Source of the DNA: Anaerocolumna jejuensis DSM 15929
GTDB taxonomy: Bacteria; Bacillota; Clostridia; Lachnospirales; Lachnospiraceae
Reading direction: 5' to 3'
Assembly: GCF_900142215.1 (NCBI RefSeq)
Contig: NZ_FRAC01000006.1
Span: 434,001-498,000 of the forward strand
DNA length: 64,000 nt
Shown here: piece after piece, positions 8,056 to 16,611 of the stretch
How the letters are laid out: every line of letters starts with the position of its first letter
Position numbering within the stretch: position 1 is the stretch's first letter
Translations under genes and position numbers: made by a program
The notes under the pieces: model-generated
What the model saw: the letters and a program-made list of their open reading frames with translations, nothing else
Databases searched by the model: none
Told to the model about the DNA's origin: nothing

Positions 8056-9330
8056 TTAAGAGGACCAATGCCTATCTGCAATTTGATAGATGGGATCATC
8101 CTTTCGTATGCAATCCACTAAAACCTGGATCATCAGCTCATCAATCTCAGGGTCATCCTTGATCCGGTCAAGGATTTCAAAAGCTGTACGTCGCAGCGGC
8201 TCGGGAGTTGACAGCCCTGTAAACTTCATAGCAAATCCCTTGGCATCAATCTCAGGCTGCCGGGCAGCATAAGCCAGCAGACTGGCCGCCGTGGAAGCTT
8301 CTTCATAGTCATCATCATATGCCAGCATCAGCAGTCCCTCTTCATTTAATTGTATTTTGGGATAAAGTGCCAGGCAGCCTGCCTCCCGGCAGGTTGGATA
8401 CCGGATGGCGGCATCAGCATACTCCAGAGACCATGAGGGAGGAAGTTTAACAGGATGCTCTGCCGCCGTTTGAAGAGGCTTTATCAGTTCTCCTGCCACC
8501 TGATGATCAAAGAGCTTTTGCTGCTTTGGGGACAATAGCTCCGCTGCAGCGGTCTCGCTTCCGTCGGGCCAGACTATATACGGAACTCCCTTCCGCCAAA
8601 TGCGGTCTGGCTGGGCGAGGGTCAGGCAAGGCACCTTCGCACCTTCCAGCGCACAGGCACAGGTTCTGTGATGACCGTCCAGCAGCACACTCATATAACC
8701 ATAAATATAATAAGCTAGGACGGGCGGAAGCTTCTTTCCAGCCCTGATACTTTCCCTGTAATAATCAACACGCTCCGGATCGTATTTCTGAGCCGGCTGG
8801 GATGGATAAAGAAAACAGGGAAAGCAAGGCAGTACACGATAGTTTTCAGAATCATAGAGTTCTGCCGTTGCTCCGAATGCAGTCAGCTCTTCCGGCACCT
8901 CCCAAAAGAAACGGCCATCTCCGTCAGTGGGAAAATATTCTGAATACGACAGGATATATAAACCTGGATAGAGCAGCCCAAGGATTGGCTGCAGGCCCTT
9001 CAAGGCATCGTCAAGTTCTGTATATGGCCGGCACAATGCTTTTAAAGCATTCGCAATTTCACTGGAATCCTCCGGCAGTCCATACCCGGCAGCCAGCAAG
9101 CTCTCGCAGGTCGGACATCCGCTGGACTGTGTCCTGACAAGGGGCGTATCATTCAGCATCAATGCAGAGCAAAAATCTTCATAAGGCGGCTCGTCCTTAC
9201 TTTGCTCAAACCGGACCATGCGCAGATTACCGGTACTGTTTTCAACAGAAAACAGCAAATGCTCTGAGGGAAATCCGGGCATATTACCTTTATGTAATGT
9301 AATGGAATTGACTTTAGTTTTATGGAACAA
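8056..9330 (-). CDS. Unknown protein with ParB/sulfiredoxin-like DGHHR motif
   Basis: A 424-residue soluble protein I do not recognise. Around residues 195-225 it carries a segment ending in LLDGHHR (D218-R222). This resembles the DGHHR/DGNHR nucleotide-binding motif of ParB-N/sulfiredoxin-fold proteins. A GCPTC pair (C72, C75) could bind metal. The C-terminal 100 residues are helical and leucine-rich, like a HEAT-type helical array. The frame starts at a TTG at 9330 with AGGAGG ten bases upstream; no ATG fits better. It has no operon partner. The codon use looks richer in GC than most of the window, which may mean recent acquisition. Confidence 0.75.
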   Translation of the reverse strand: MFHKTKVNSITLHKGNMPGFPSEHLLFSVENSTGNLRMVRFEQSKDEPPYEDFCSALMLNDTPLVRTQSSGCPTCESLLAAGYGLPEDSSEIANALKALCRPYTELDDALKGLQPILGLLYPGLYILSYSEYFPTDGDGRFFWEVPEELTAFGATAELYDSENYRVLPCFPCFLYPSQPAQKYDPERVDYYRESIRAGKKLPPVLAYYIYGYMSVLLDGHHRTCACALEGAKVPCLTLAQPDRIWRKGVPYIVWPDGSETAAAELLSPKQQKLFDHQVAGELIKPLQTAAEHPVKLPPSWSLEYADAAIRYPTCREAGCLALYPKIQLNEEGLLMLAYDDDYEEASTAASLLAYAARQPEIDAKGFAMKFTGLSTPEPLRRTAFEILDRIKDDPEIDELMIQVLVDCIRKDDPIYQIADRHWSS

Positions 9331-9736
9331 TATGCTTCCACCTCCTGCTTCGGATTAAAATAATCCTGCTTTCTTTAATTTATCTCCGCTTCACTTTATC
9401 TCTTACTATCAATCAGTATACCATACGTTTATACTAAAAACTATTAACTGGTTTTCCTAACCCTGATATTTGTTTAGTATATGCCTATATTAAAAGCCTG
9501 CCGTTTTGAGGTTTTATAGGCCCGTACAACCGCTGGCTGTGCCGCGGGCGGCGCTGGAAATACACAGCCCATGTATGTCATCATTTACAACGGGAAAAGA
9601 TATGTGTATAATAATCATGCGGTCAGAAAGGAAAGGTTTCATATTAAATAGTTTCAATTGCTTCCGACCCAGTAAAATTTATATGCACTTATTGCTATTA
9701 TAGTAGCTTATACCGATTATAGAAAGAGGTTCCTAA
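9331..9736. other. Intergenic region without a convincing gene
   Basis: About 400 bases separate two divergent genes. A short plus-strand frame at 9506-9703 has no ribosome binding site and an unlikely composition. The stretch 9525-9575 is locally GC-rich and may be a decayed fragment. The region presumably holds the promoters for both flanking genes, but I cannot place them with confidence. Confidence 0.4.
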
Positions 9737-11152
9737 ATGAATAAGAAACCCAAAGGTCATTTAATAAGAACAGTCATGCCGGATTCCATTGGGGAAGAAA
9801 TGGGAATAGAACCCGGAGACTATCTTATTGCTATTAATGACGAAGAAATAGATGATGTCTTCGATTACCAGTACCTGATCAAAGATGAATATATAGAAAC
9901 TCTTATCCGGAAAAGCAACGGGGAAGAATGGATTCTGGAAATAGATAAGGAATACGACGAGGATTTGGGCATAGATTTTGAGAACAGCCTTATGAGTGAT
10001 TACCGCTCCTGTCATAACAAATGCATTTTCTGTTTTATTGACCAAATGCCGAAAGGAATGCGTGAGACCCTGTATTTCAAGGACGATGATTCCAGACTGT
10101 CGTTTCTTCAGGGCAATTATATCACCCTGACCAATATGTCTGAAAAGGATATCAATAGGATAGTCCGCTTTAATCTTGCTCCCATTAACATATCCGTACA
10201 GACGACCAATCCCGAATTGCGCTGCAAGATGCTTCATAACCGTTTTGCCGGACAAGCCCTGAAAAGTCTCGACAAATTGTATGAAGGCCGAATCGAAATG
10301 AACGGACAGATTGTTTTATGCAAAAATGTCAACGATGGCACAGAGCTTGAAAGGTCCATAAACGACCTATCCAAATACCTTCCCTTTATGAGAAGTGTTT
10401 CCGTAGTTCCCGCCGGAATTACGAAATACCGGGATGGGCTGTATCCTCTTGCTTTATATAGTAAGGAGGAGGCAGGAGAGGTTATAGACCTGATTGAGAG
10501 TCATCAGCAGGAATATTATGATAATTTCGGGCTTCATTTCATACATGCAAGTGATGAATTTTACATTACTGCCGAACGTGAATTTCCGGAGGAAGAACGC
10601 TATGATGGTTATATACAGCTAGAAAACGGCGTAGGCATGATGAGACTGTTCATAAATGAATTTCATGAAGCCTTAAAGAATCTTTTGGAGTCAAAAGAAT
10701 ATAATGATTTAAAATTATCTGTACAAAGAAACATTACCGTTGCTACCGGAAAGCTGGCATATAAAACCCTCCGCTCCTTTTCAGAGGAAATCATGCAGGC
10801 ATTTCCCAATATAAAGATTAATGTAGTATGTATCAGGAACGATTTCTTTGGTGAAACGATAACCGTAGCCGGACTGATTACAGGACAGGATTTAATAAAG
10901 CAGCTTAAAGAGCTTAAGGAGAAGGGAACCGATTTAGGAGACAGCCTTCTTATTCCCTCAAGCATGCTAAGAACCGGAGAAAATGTATTTCTTGATGATA
11001 TTACCGCTGAGGAAGTGGTGAAAGAACTTAAAATAGAGCTTGTACCCATTGAATCCGGCGGCAAGGATTTTCTATATTCTGTCTTGAATAAAGACCACCG
11101 GATGATGAGAAATAACGAAAACTTTGTTTATGTTAAAGCATATGAAGAATAA
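9737..11152 (+). CDS. PDZ-radical SAM-DUF512 Fe-S protein
   Basis: A 471-residue protein of the DUF512 family. An N-terminal PDZ-like domain (about residues 8-70, with GIEPGDYLIAIND) is followed by a radical-SAM-type cluster motif C92-x3-C96-x2-C99 (CHNKCIFC), then the DUF512 C-terminal domain. The family is common in clostridia and cyanobacteria. No reaction is established to my knowledge. The gene has an AGAGG site before the ATG and stands alone, followed by a long hairpin at 11344. Confidence 0.88.
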   Translation: MNKKPKGHLIRTVMPDSIGEEMGIEPGDYLIAINDEEIDDVFDYQYLIKDEYIETLIRKSNGEEWILEIDKEYDEDLGIDFENSLMSDYRSCHNKCIFCFIDQMPKGMRETLYFKDDDSRLSFLQGNYITLTNMSEKDINRIVRFNLAPINISVQTTNPELRCKMLHNRFAGQALKSLDKLYEGRIEMNGQIVLCKNVNDGTELERSINDLSKYLPFMRSVSVVPAGITKYRDGLYPLALYSKEEAGEVIDLIESHQQEYYDNFGLHFIHASDEFYITAEREFPEEERYDGYIQLENGVGMMRLFINEFHEALKNLLESKEYNDLKLSVQRNITVATGKLAYKTLRSFSEEIMQAFPNIKINVVCIRNDFFGETITVAGLITGQDLIKQLKELKEKGTDLGDSLLIPSSMLRTGENVFLDDITAEEVVKELKIELVPIESGGKDFLYSVLNKDHRMMRNNENFVYVKAYEE

Positions 11153-11343
11153 GCGGTAAAATCCTTTATGGATTCTTCGGAATAATTTTTAATTCTGGTT
11201 TTTATAATTTTATATTCTTGATTAGCTCAGTAATTTAGTTTGTGTAAGCTTTGTTTTCACAAACTATAATATCCACGTTTGTTTATAGTTTCGTGTAACT
11301 CATTTTACAGAGTTTCTCATTTTGGACTTAATGATAATATACA

Positions 11344-11405
11344 AAAATCCATGAAATGCAGTCAAGGCAAAGGTTCCAGCCTTGATAGCGCTTCATGGAT
11401 TTTAT
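11344..11405. terminator. Long two-tier hairpin, bidirectional terminator
   Basis: An outer stem AAAATCCATGAA/TTCATGGATTTT and an inner stem TCAAGGC/GCCTTGA form a strong cruciform-like hairpin with T-rich flanks on both strands. It lies between the converging DUF512 gene and the 98-residue gene, so it can end both transcripts. Confidence 0.8.
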
Positions 11406-11510
11406 TTTATCCTTATTAAATTCCAAGCAAGAAGCCCTGCCCTTATTATTTATTCCTTACTAAGCATTCCAAAGAGTATGGACATCCCCTTTGAATAAGG
11501 ATAAGAATAA

Positions 11511-11807
11511 TTATTTCGGTTTCTCATATTTAATAAAGTCTGCTATACGGTCATGTAATTCTATAAACGGCTTTTCCTTCAACCTGTCGCCGGTTAATCT
11601 GTCCTCTATGTCCAACTTTATATTATCATTTGTATATCCATCAATTAGTGTCATTATACCTGCAATCAATTCATAAGTCGTATTGTATAGAAGATTTTCT
11701 ATGTCGTCGCCATCTTTATATTGGCACATTGCTATTTGAACAGTCTCTTCCTGTTCTGAAGCAATCGCATTTAAAATTGTTTTTTGAAATTGATTCAATT
11801 CGGACAT
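11511..11807 (-). CDS. Small acidic helical protein, unknown
   Basis: A 98-residue, largely helical, acidic protein that I do not recognise. It has no signal peptide, membrane segment or cysteine motif. It starts 20 bases after degV with a GGAGA site, so the two are probably cotranscribed. Similar small proteins of unknown role occur in clostridia, but a function cannot be inferred. Confidence 0.65.
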   Translation of the reverse strand: MSELNQFQKTILNAIASEQEETVQIAMCQYKDGDDIENLLYNTTYELIAGIMTLIDGYTNDNIKLDIEDRLTGDRLKEKPFIELHDRIADFIKYEKPK

Positions 11808-11826
11808 AGGACACTCTCCTTTCGTT

Positions 11827-12675
11827 TTATATTTCCGAATAGCACACTCCTACTGTTCCCGGCCCGCAATATACTCCGACAATGGCACTGATCTGTCCGA
11901 TGAGGTATACATTCTTAATACTGGGATTTTCGCGCAGTTTATCGCAGATTTTACGTGCATCCTCTTCCACATTTCCATGAATGACATAAGCATCGCAGGT
12001 CTTCTTACTTACAAATTTCTCACCTAATTCTATCAAACGGTTCAGCGATTTCACTCTTCCCCTGATTTTTTCACAGGTATAGCACTGCCCGAATTCTTCA
12101 TCAAAGCTTACAATCGGCTTAATATCAAGAATATTTCCGATGGTACCGGATATTTTTCCTATTCTTCCGCCCTTTATGGCATACTCCAAAGTTCCGAATA
12201 CAAAGTACATGTGAACCTTCTTTTTCATTTCAGGAATAGCCTTTTTAAGCTTCTCAAAACTCATTCCCTCCTTAAGCAGTTCACCGCATTTTTTTACTAT
12301 AATACCCTGGCATACGGAAGTGGATTTTGTATCATAGACAAAAGTATTGATTGCAGGATATTGCCTGCTGATAAATTCTACGGCATTGACTGTTCCTGAT
12401 ATACCGCTTGAAATATTTATGGAAATGACATGGGTATAATTTTCTGCTTCCAGTTTCTTATATAAATTTTCAATGTCCTCCATGGAAGGCTGGGAGGATT
12501 TTGGAATTTCCGTTTTCATATTAGCATAAACTTCCTGAGGCGTAATTTCGATTCCATCCGTATATTCATGCTCCTTATAAATAATCTTAAAGGGCAGAAC
12601 ATGGATATTATATTTTCTAAGGGTCTCCTCGTCGATATCACAGGCAGAATCCGTAATTAATGCTATCTTTTCCAT
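11827..12675 (-). CDS. DegV family fatty-acid-binding protein
   Basis: A 282-residue DegV-fold protein. Family members bind a long-chain fatty acid and in some Firmicutes act as FakB, presenting the fatty acid to the kinase FakA. The N-terminus IALITDSACDID, the loop ISSGISGT and the segment GRIGKISGTIGNILDIKPI are typical. The ATG has an AGGAGG ribosome site. No fakA-like kinase gene is present nearby, so the partner must be elsewhere if this is a FakB. The small 98-residue gene follows in the same direction. Confidence 0.9.
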   Translation of the reverse strand: MEKIALITDSACDIDEETLRKYNIHVLPFKIIYKEHEYTDGIEITPQEVYANMKTEIPKSSQPSMEDIENLYKKLEAENYTHVISINISSGISGTVNAVEFISRQYPAINTFVYDTKSTSVCQGIIVKKCGELLKEGMSFEKLKKAIPEMKKKVHMYFVFGTLEYAIKGGRIGKISGTIGNILDIKPIVSFDEEFGQCYTCEKIRGRVKSLNRLIELGEKFVSKKTCDAYVIHGNVEEDARKICDKLRENPSIKNVYLIGQISAIVGVYCGPGTVGVCYSEI

Positions 12676-13020
12676 TTATCATTTTCCTCCTTATAACGAA
12701 AGCAACCTGATCAATTTCTCGGGTTTCTTCTTGCATTTATGTGAATTTCCCCCGGCTTGAAGTAAAAGGAATACTCACAGAGCCATTCCCGCCTGCCGGA
12801 GAAATTTCATGATATTAAACGGATTAATAATCATACTATTTATCATAACACGTGTTGTGATAACAATATTATTATATCCGGTTATTATAACCAGATTACC
12901 ACGTTTTTGATATCAAATCAATACGCTATTGATTTAACATAAAGCAAAAAATTAAGAAGTCACCTCATAAGAAAAATAAATGAAAAATAAAAGAAAATAT
13001 AGGAATCCTAATTTAAATCT
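12676..13020. other. AT-rich intergenic region
   Basis: This region holds no open reading frame with a ribosome binding site. Between 12835 and 12905 there are several short dyads (for example GGTTATTATAACC) that may be operator sites upstream of degV. Confidence 0.35.
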
Positions 13021-13061
13021 AAAAATCACTACCAACTATGAAGGTAAAGCCGGTAGTGACT
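13021..13061 (-). terminator. Intrinsic terminator of the sugar transporter operon
   Basis: On the minus strand AGTCACTACC pairs with GGTAGTGA across a loop and is followed by TTTTT. It lies about 95 bases after the last permease gene. Confidence 0.8.
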
Positions 13062-13153
13062 GCACTTTTACCATATTTAATTTTTCTTCTTAGAACCCTT
13101 CACTGCATTTATACCATATAAGTTAATTGAATGTGAATATATCTAAGCTCAAA

Positions 13154-14002
13154 CTAAGCTTTCATTCCTGTCAAAGAAATTCCTTCGATTAAATATTTCT
13201 GGCCAATCAGATAGATAAGAATACAGGGTGCAACAACGATAGTGGAAGCAGCCATCAGCAGGTTCCATTTTGTGGCATAATCTCCACGAAACTGCAGAAG
13301 CCCGACTGCTAAGGTAAACTTTTCTTTTGAATTCAGATATATAATCGGACCAAAAAAGTCGTTCCAGTTCCCTAAGAACGTAAACAAAGCCACCACGATC
13401 ATAGCTGATTTCGACAGAGGAAGAATAATCTGCAGGAATACCCTGAGCTTCCCTGCCCCATCAATTTCCGCAGCTTCATCCAGATCATTGGGAATAGCCA
13501 AAAAGAACTGTTTTAGCAGGAATATGTTAAAGGCTCCTCCCCCAAGGAAAGCCGGCAGTATTAAAGGTACATAGGTATCCACCATCTGGAGATTCCTCCA
13601 GATTAAAAACTGCGGTACAATGGTTACTGCTCCTGGCAGCATCATCGTAGTCAGAATCATTCCGAAGCAAAAATCTCTTCCTTTCCACTTAACCCTTGAA
13701 AAAGCATAAGCTGCCATGGAAGAGGTCAATAAAGTACCAAATATATTCGCAGCTACAATCATTACTGTATTAAGTGCATATCTTGTGAAAGGTGCAGAAT
13801 TCCATGCATTGATGTAATTGCTCCAAAGCATTTTCTTTGGCCAGAAAATAAACGGATCCATCACGTAGATATCCGTATTCTTCATAAAAGAAGACCGTAC
13901 CATCCAATAAAGTGGAATGACACAGACAAAAGACAATATACCAATCAGGAGGTAGAATAATGTTCTTTTTATGTAGTAAGCAGTATTTTTTCTGATAACC
14001 AT
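13154..14002 (-). CDS. Sugar ABC transporter permease, MalG/CUT1 type
   Basis: A 282-residue inner-membrane permease with six hydrophobic segments. The EAA loop that docks the ATPase is visible as DEAAEIDGAGKLRVFLQIILP in the cytoplasmic loop. It forms the translocation pore together with the preceding MalF-type permease, whose stop codon overlaps this start by one base (TAATG). A solute-binding lipoprotein gene precedes both. No ATPase gene is in the operon. In this CUT1 family a shared MsmK-type ATPase commonly serves several importers. The substrate is probably an oligosaccharide, but the sequence does not tell which. Confidence 0.92.
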   Translation of the reverse strand: MVIRKNTAYYIKRTLFYLLIGILSFVCVIPLYWMVRSSFMKNTDIYVMDPFIFWPKKMLWSNYINAWNSAPFTRYALNTVMIVAANIFGTLLTSSMAAYAFSRVKWKGRDFCFGMILTTMMLPGAVTIVPQFLIWRNLQMVDTYVPLILPAFLGGGAFNIFLLKQFFLAIPNDLDEAAEIDGAGKLRVFLQIILPLSKSAMIVVALFTFLGNWNDFFGPIIYLNSKEKFTLAVGLLQFRGDYATKWNLLMAASTIVVAPCILIYLIGQKYLIEGISLTGMKA

Positions 14003-14916
14003 TATTGATCTCCTCCTTCGTTATATACCCATTTATTTGACGTTCTGAAGATAACCAAAGTCGCCAGCAATACCACAATGAACAGAATCCATGCCATCGC
14101 TGAGGCTTTTCCCATATCCATATACTTAAATGCCTGCCGCCACAGATTAAAAACATAGAACATTGAAGCGTTGTTGGGACCGCCTTCTGTTATGATATAG
14201 GCTGCCCCAAAAACCTGCAGAGCGCCAATGATACCCATTACAAGATTAAAGAAAAGCGTTGATGAAACCATGGGAAGGGTTACACTCCAGAATTTGTGCC
14301 AGGCATTACCACCATCAATCTCCAACGCTTCATAATAAACTCTCGGAACGTTTTGAAGACCCGCTAAAAAGATGACCTGGGTAGATCCGGTACTCCATAT
14401 TCCCATAAATACAATGGAAGGAAGCACACTTCCCTTACCCCAGAAAAATTTACTTTCAGGCAAATGCAGAAAATCCAAAATCACATTGAACAGCCCAAAA
14501 TCAGGATTCATAAGCAATACCCATACAAAGCTTGAGGCAACAGCCGGCAAAATACATGGCAGGTAAAACAAAGAGCGGAAAAATGCCCTGCCGGCCATAT
14601 CACGGTTTAATAATAATGCAATAGCAAAGGAAAAAAGCAAATTGGCAGGGACTGCCATAACGGTATAAAGCAGGGTTGCCTTTACAGATAACCAGAACGT
14701 TGCATCCGTCCCATTAAAAAGCGAAATGTAATTTTTAAAACCGGACCAGACAGGTTTACTTATAATATTATAATCACAGAAGCTGTAATAGCCACTTAAC
14801 AGCATTGGAACCAGATTCAAAAACAGAAAACCTAAAACAGCCGGCAAGGCAAATGTCCATCCGACGAAATTGGATTTTGTTTTCGCATTGAGTAATTTTT
14901 TTTCTTTATAGCTCAC
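14002..14916 (-). CDS. Sugar ABC transporter permease, MalF/CUT1 type
   Basis: A permease of about 304 residues with six membrane segments and the EAA-loop EALEIDGGNAWHKFWSVTLP. A longer frame opens with an ATG at 14934, but that ATG has no ribosome site. GGAG lies 8 bases before the GTG at 14916, so I take the GTG as start. It pairs with the MalG-type permease downstream through a TAATG overlap. A stem-loop (15000-15031) separates it from the binding-protein gene, which usually lowers permease expression relative to the binding protein. Confidence 0.9.
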   Translation of the reverse strand: MSYKEKKLLNAKTKSNFVGWTFALPAVLGFLFLNLVPMLLSGYYSFCDYNIISKPVWSGFKNYISLFNGTDATFWLSVKATLLYTVMAVPANLLFSFAIALLLNRDMAGRAFFRSLFYLPCILPAVASSFVWVLLMNPDFGLFNVILDFLHLPESKFFWGKGSVLPSIVFMGIWSTGSTQVIFLAGLQNVPRVYYEALEIDGGNAWHKFWSVTLPMVSSTLFFNLVMGIIGALQVFGAAYIITEGGPNNASMFYVFNLWRQAFKYMDMGKASAMAWILFIVVLLATLVIFRTSNKWVYNEGGDQ

Positions 14917-14999
14917 CAGAAATTCTCCTTTCATCCATTCTATGGATGCCTTGAATATTAAAAATCATTATCAGACTTTATAAATACAGAGCTTTATGG

Positions 15000-15031
15000 A
15001 AAATGCGAAGAGGAGAAGCTCTTCGCATTTT
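15000..15031 (-). terminator. Stem-loop between binding-protein and permease genes
   Basis: A perfect 13-base stem (AAAATGCGAAGAG with its complement) and a 6-base loop follow the solute-binding protein gene by about 40 bases. The arm ends in TTTT, so it can act as a partial terminator or as an mRNA 3'-end stabiliser for the binding protein. Confidence 0.8.
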
Positions 15032-15068
15032 CTGAATCAGTTTCATTCCCTTATCAGGAATATAAAGT

Positions 15069-16472
15069 CTACTTTCCCAAGTAACCCTTAACCTCAGCAT
15101 TTGCCTGATCCTTTATTGAAGCAATCGCATCCGCAGCCGTCATTTCACCGGACCACAGCAAGTCCAAGGCCGGGCTGATAATATCATTAATTTTATTAAA
15201 GTTCTTAATAGTAGCGACTACCGGCCTTTCAGCGGTGCCGTCCATCATCGGAGCAACGATGGATTCAAAATAGTTTTTCGGATGTTTATCGGTGATAAAC
15301 GATTTGATATATTCATCCGTATATTCGTTTGCAGTGGTAGGAAGCCATAAACCTGATTTATATAAAGGGTCACAGGAGCCTTTGGAAAGTATGTATTTTT
15401 CGAATTCCCAGGCTGCATCTGCTTTATCCGTATTCATAATACTGATGCCGCTAAAGGTCATTGTTGTTTTAGCCTTATCTCCCATCTTCGGGAGTGCGGC
15501 TACATTATAAGCTACTCCATCCGCCATCAAAGCGGCATTCATCCACTGACCGTCAAAAGTCATTGCAACCTTATTGGTAGTAAGCGCTTCGGAAGCACCA
15601 GGCATGGTTTCGCTGGCCGTTGGAGTGGGTGCAACATGATATTTAAAGGTTAAATCCGCTAACTTCTGCAATGCATCAATTCCCTGCTCCGTTGCGTATC
15701 CGATTGAGGTACCGTCTTCATTTAAGTAATCTCCGCCCAATGAATAAAGGAATGGCATATATCCTGCCCACCACTTGCTGATGGTAACCCCGTAGGTTTC
15801 AATGTTTTTAGGATCAAAGTCCGGGTCAAGGGCATTCCTGCCTTTTTTATCGATAGTTAACCGCTGGGCAACATTTACAAAAGTATCCCAGTCCCACGCA
15901 TCCTTATAGCTGGCTGGTGGTTCTTCTATTCCATACTTTTGGAATAAAGAAGGATTATAGAACATCGTAATATTTTCCGAACCGGATGCATATCCTGCCA
16001 TATAGTCGCTGGTGAGCATGTATTTAAACTGATCCAGCATACAGTTCTTATCAAAATCTGTATCCTTATTTATAAAGTCCAGCATATTAAGTACGATGCC
16101 TTCTTCTGCATAGGGGTACATCAGGGTTCCAGCTTCCATCTCACATATTTCAGGTGCATCATTTCCGGCAACCATCGTTGTTATTTTGGTATCATATTCA
16201 TCCGGTATATTCATAACAGTTACATGAATCTTTGACTGGGATTTATTAAATTGTTCGGCAATCTCTTCATAAACTTCCAAGGTATTGCCGCCATCCCATT
16301 CTGCAAAACGGATCTCCGTAACCTCCTCACTGCCTCCCCCGGCAGCATTGCTGCCTTCAGCCTTATTACCGGTATCCTTGCTGTCGGTTACCTTCGATTT
16401 GCCTGAACAAGCAGTCGCACTAAAAACCATGATTGCTATTAATAATACACTTACAAGTCGCCTTGTTTTCAT
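15069..16472 (-). CDS. Extracellular sugar-binding lipoprotein of an ABC importer
   Basis: A 467-residue solute-binding protein of the MalE/CUT1 group. The N-terminus has a lysine/arginine-rich start, a hydrophobic core and a lipobox ending in ATAC, with the lipidated cysteine at C22. After a Ser/Gly/Glu-rich linker the mature protein starts with EIRFAEWDGG, typical of family 1 binding proteins. It delivers the sugar to the two permeases encoded downstream. The gene lies next to a YesM/YesN-type two-component system that most likely controls it. Confidence 0.92.
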   Translation of the reverse strand: MKTRRLVSVLLIAIMVFSATACSGKSKVTDSKDTGNKAEGSNAAGGGSEEVTEIRFAEWDGGNTLEVYEEIAEQFNKSQSKIHVTVMNIPDEYDTKITTMVAGNDAPEICEMEAGTLMYPYAEEGIVLNMLDFINKDTDFDKNCMLDQFKYMLTSDYMAGYASGSENITMFYNPSLFQKYGIEEPPASYKDAWDWDTFVNVAQRLTIDKKGRNALDPDFDPKNIETYGVTISKWWAGYMPFLYSLGGDYLNEDGTSIGYATEQGIDALQKLADLTFKYHVAPTPTASETMPGASEALTTNKVAMTFDGQWMNAALMADGVAYNVAALPKMGDKAKTTMTFSGISIMNTDKADAAWEFEKYILSKGSCDPLYKSGLWLPTTANEYTDEYIKSFITDKHPKNYFESIVAPMMDGTAERPVVATIKNFNKINDIISPALDLLWSGEMTAADAIASIKDQANAEVKGYLGK

Positions 16473-16560
16473 AAAAATCTCCTTTCAGTTTCCCTGTTAT
16501 GCTAATGAGACGTCTTATTAACCCGGTAATTAAAGCTTACCATAGCACTTGCAGATCTTC

Positions 16561-16580
16561 TATATGAGGATTCTCATATA
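16561..16580. promoter_or_regulatory. Palindrome upstream of the sugar-binding protein gene
   Basis: TATATGAG-N4-CTCATATA is a perfect dyad located 90 bases upstream of the binding-protein start and 30 bases after the kinase stop. It is not followed by a T-run. The position suits an operator of the AraC-type response regulator, but this is inferred from location only. Confidence 0.45.
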
Positions 16581-16611
16581 ATAGTACAATTCAAAGGTAT
16601 TTATTCTTTCT

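Noticed and set aside
8526..9137. Long plus-strand frames opposite the 424-residue gene
   Set aside because: They are shadows of GC-richer minus-strand coding sequence and lack ribosome sites.
9506..9703. Plus-strand 65-codon frame
   Set aside because: No ribosome binding site, poor composition, and it lies in a promoter-type gap.
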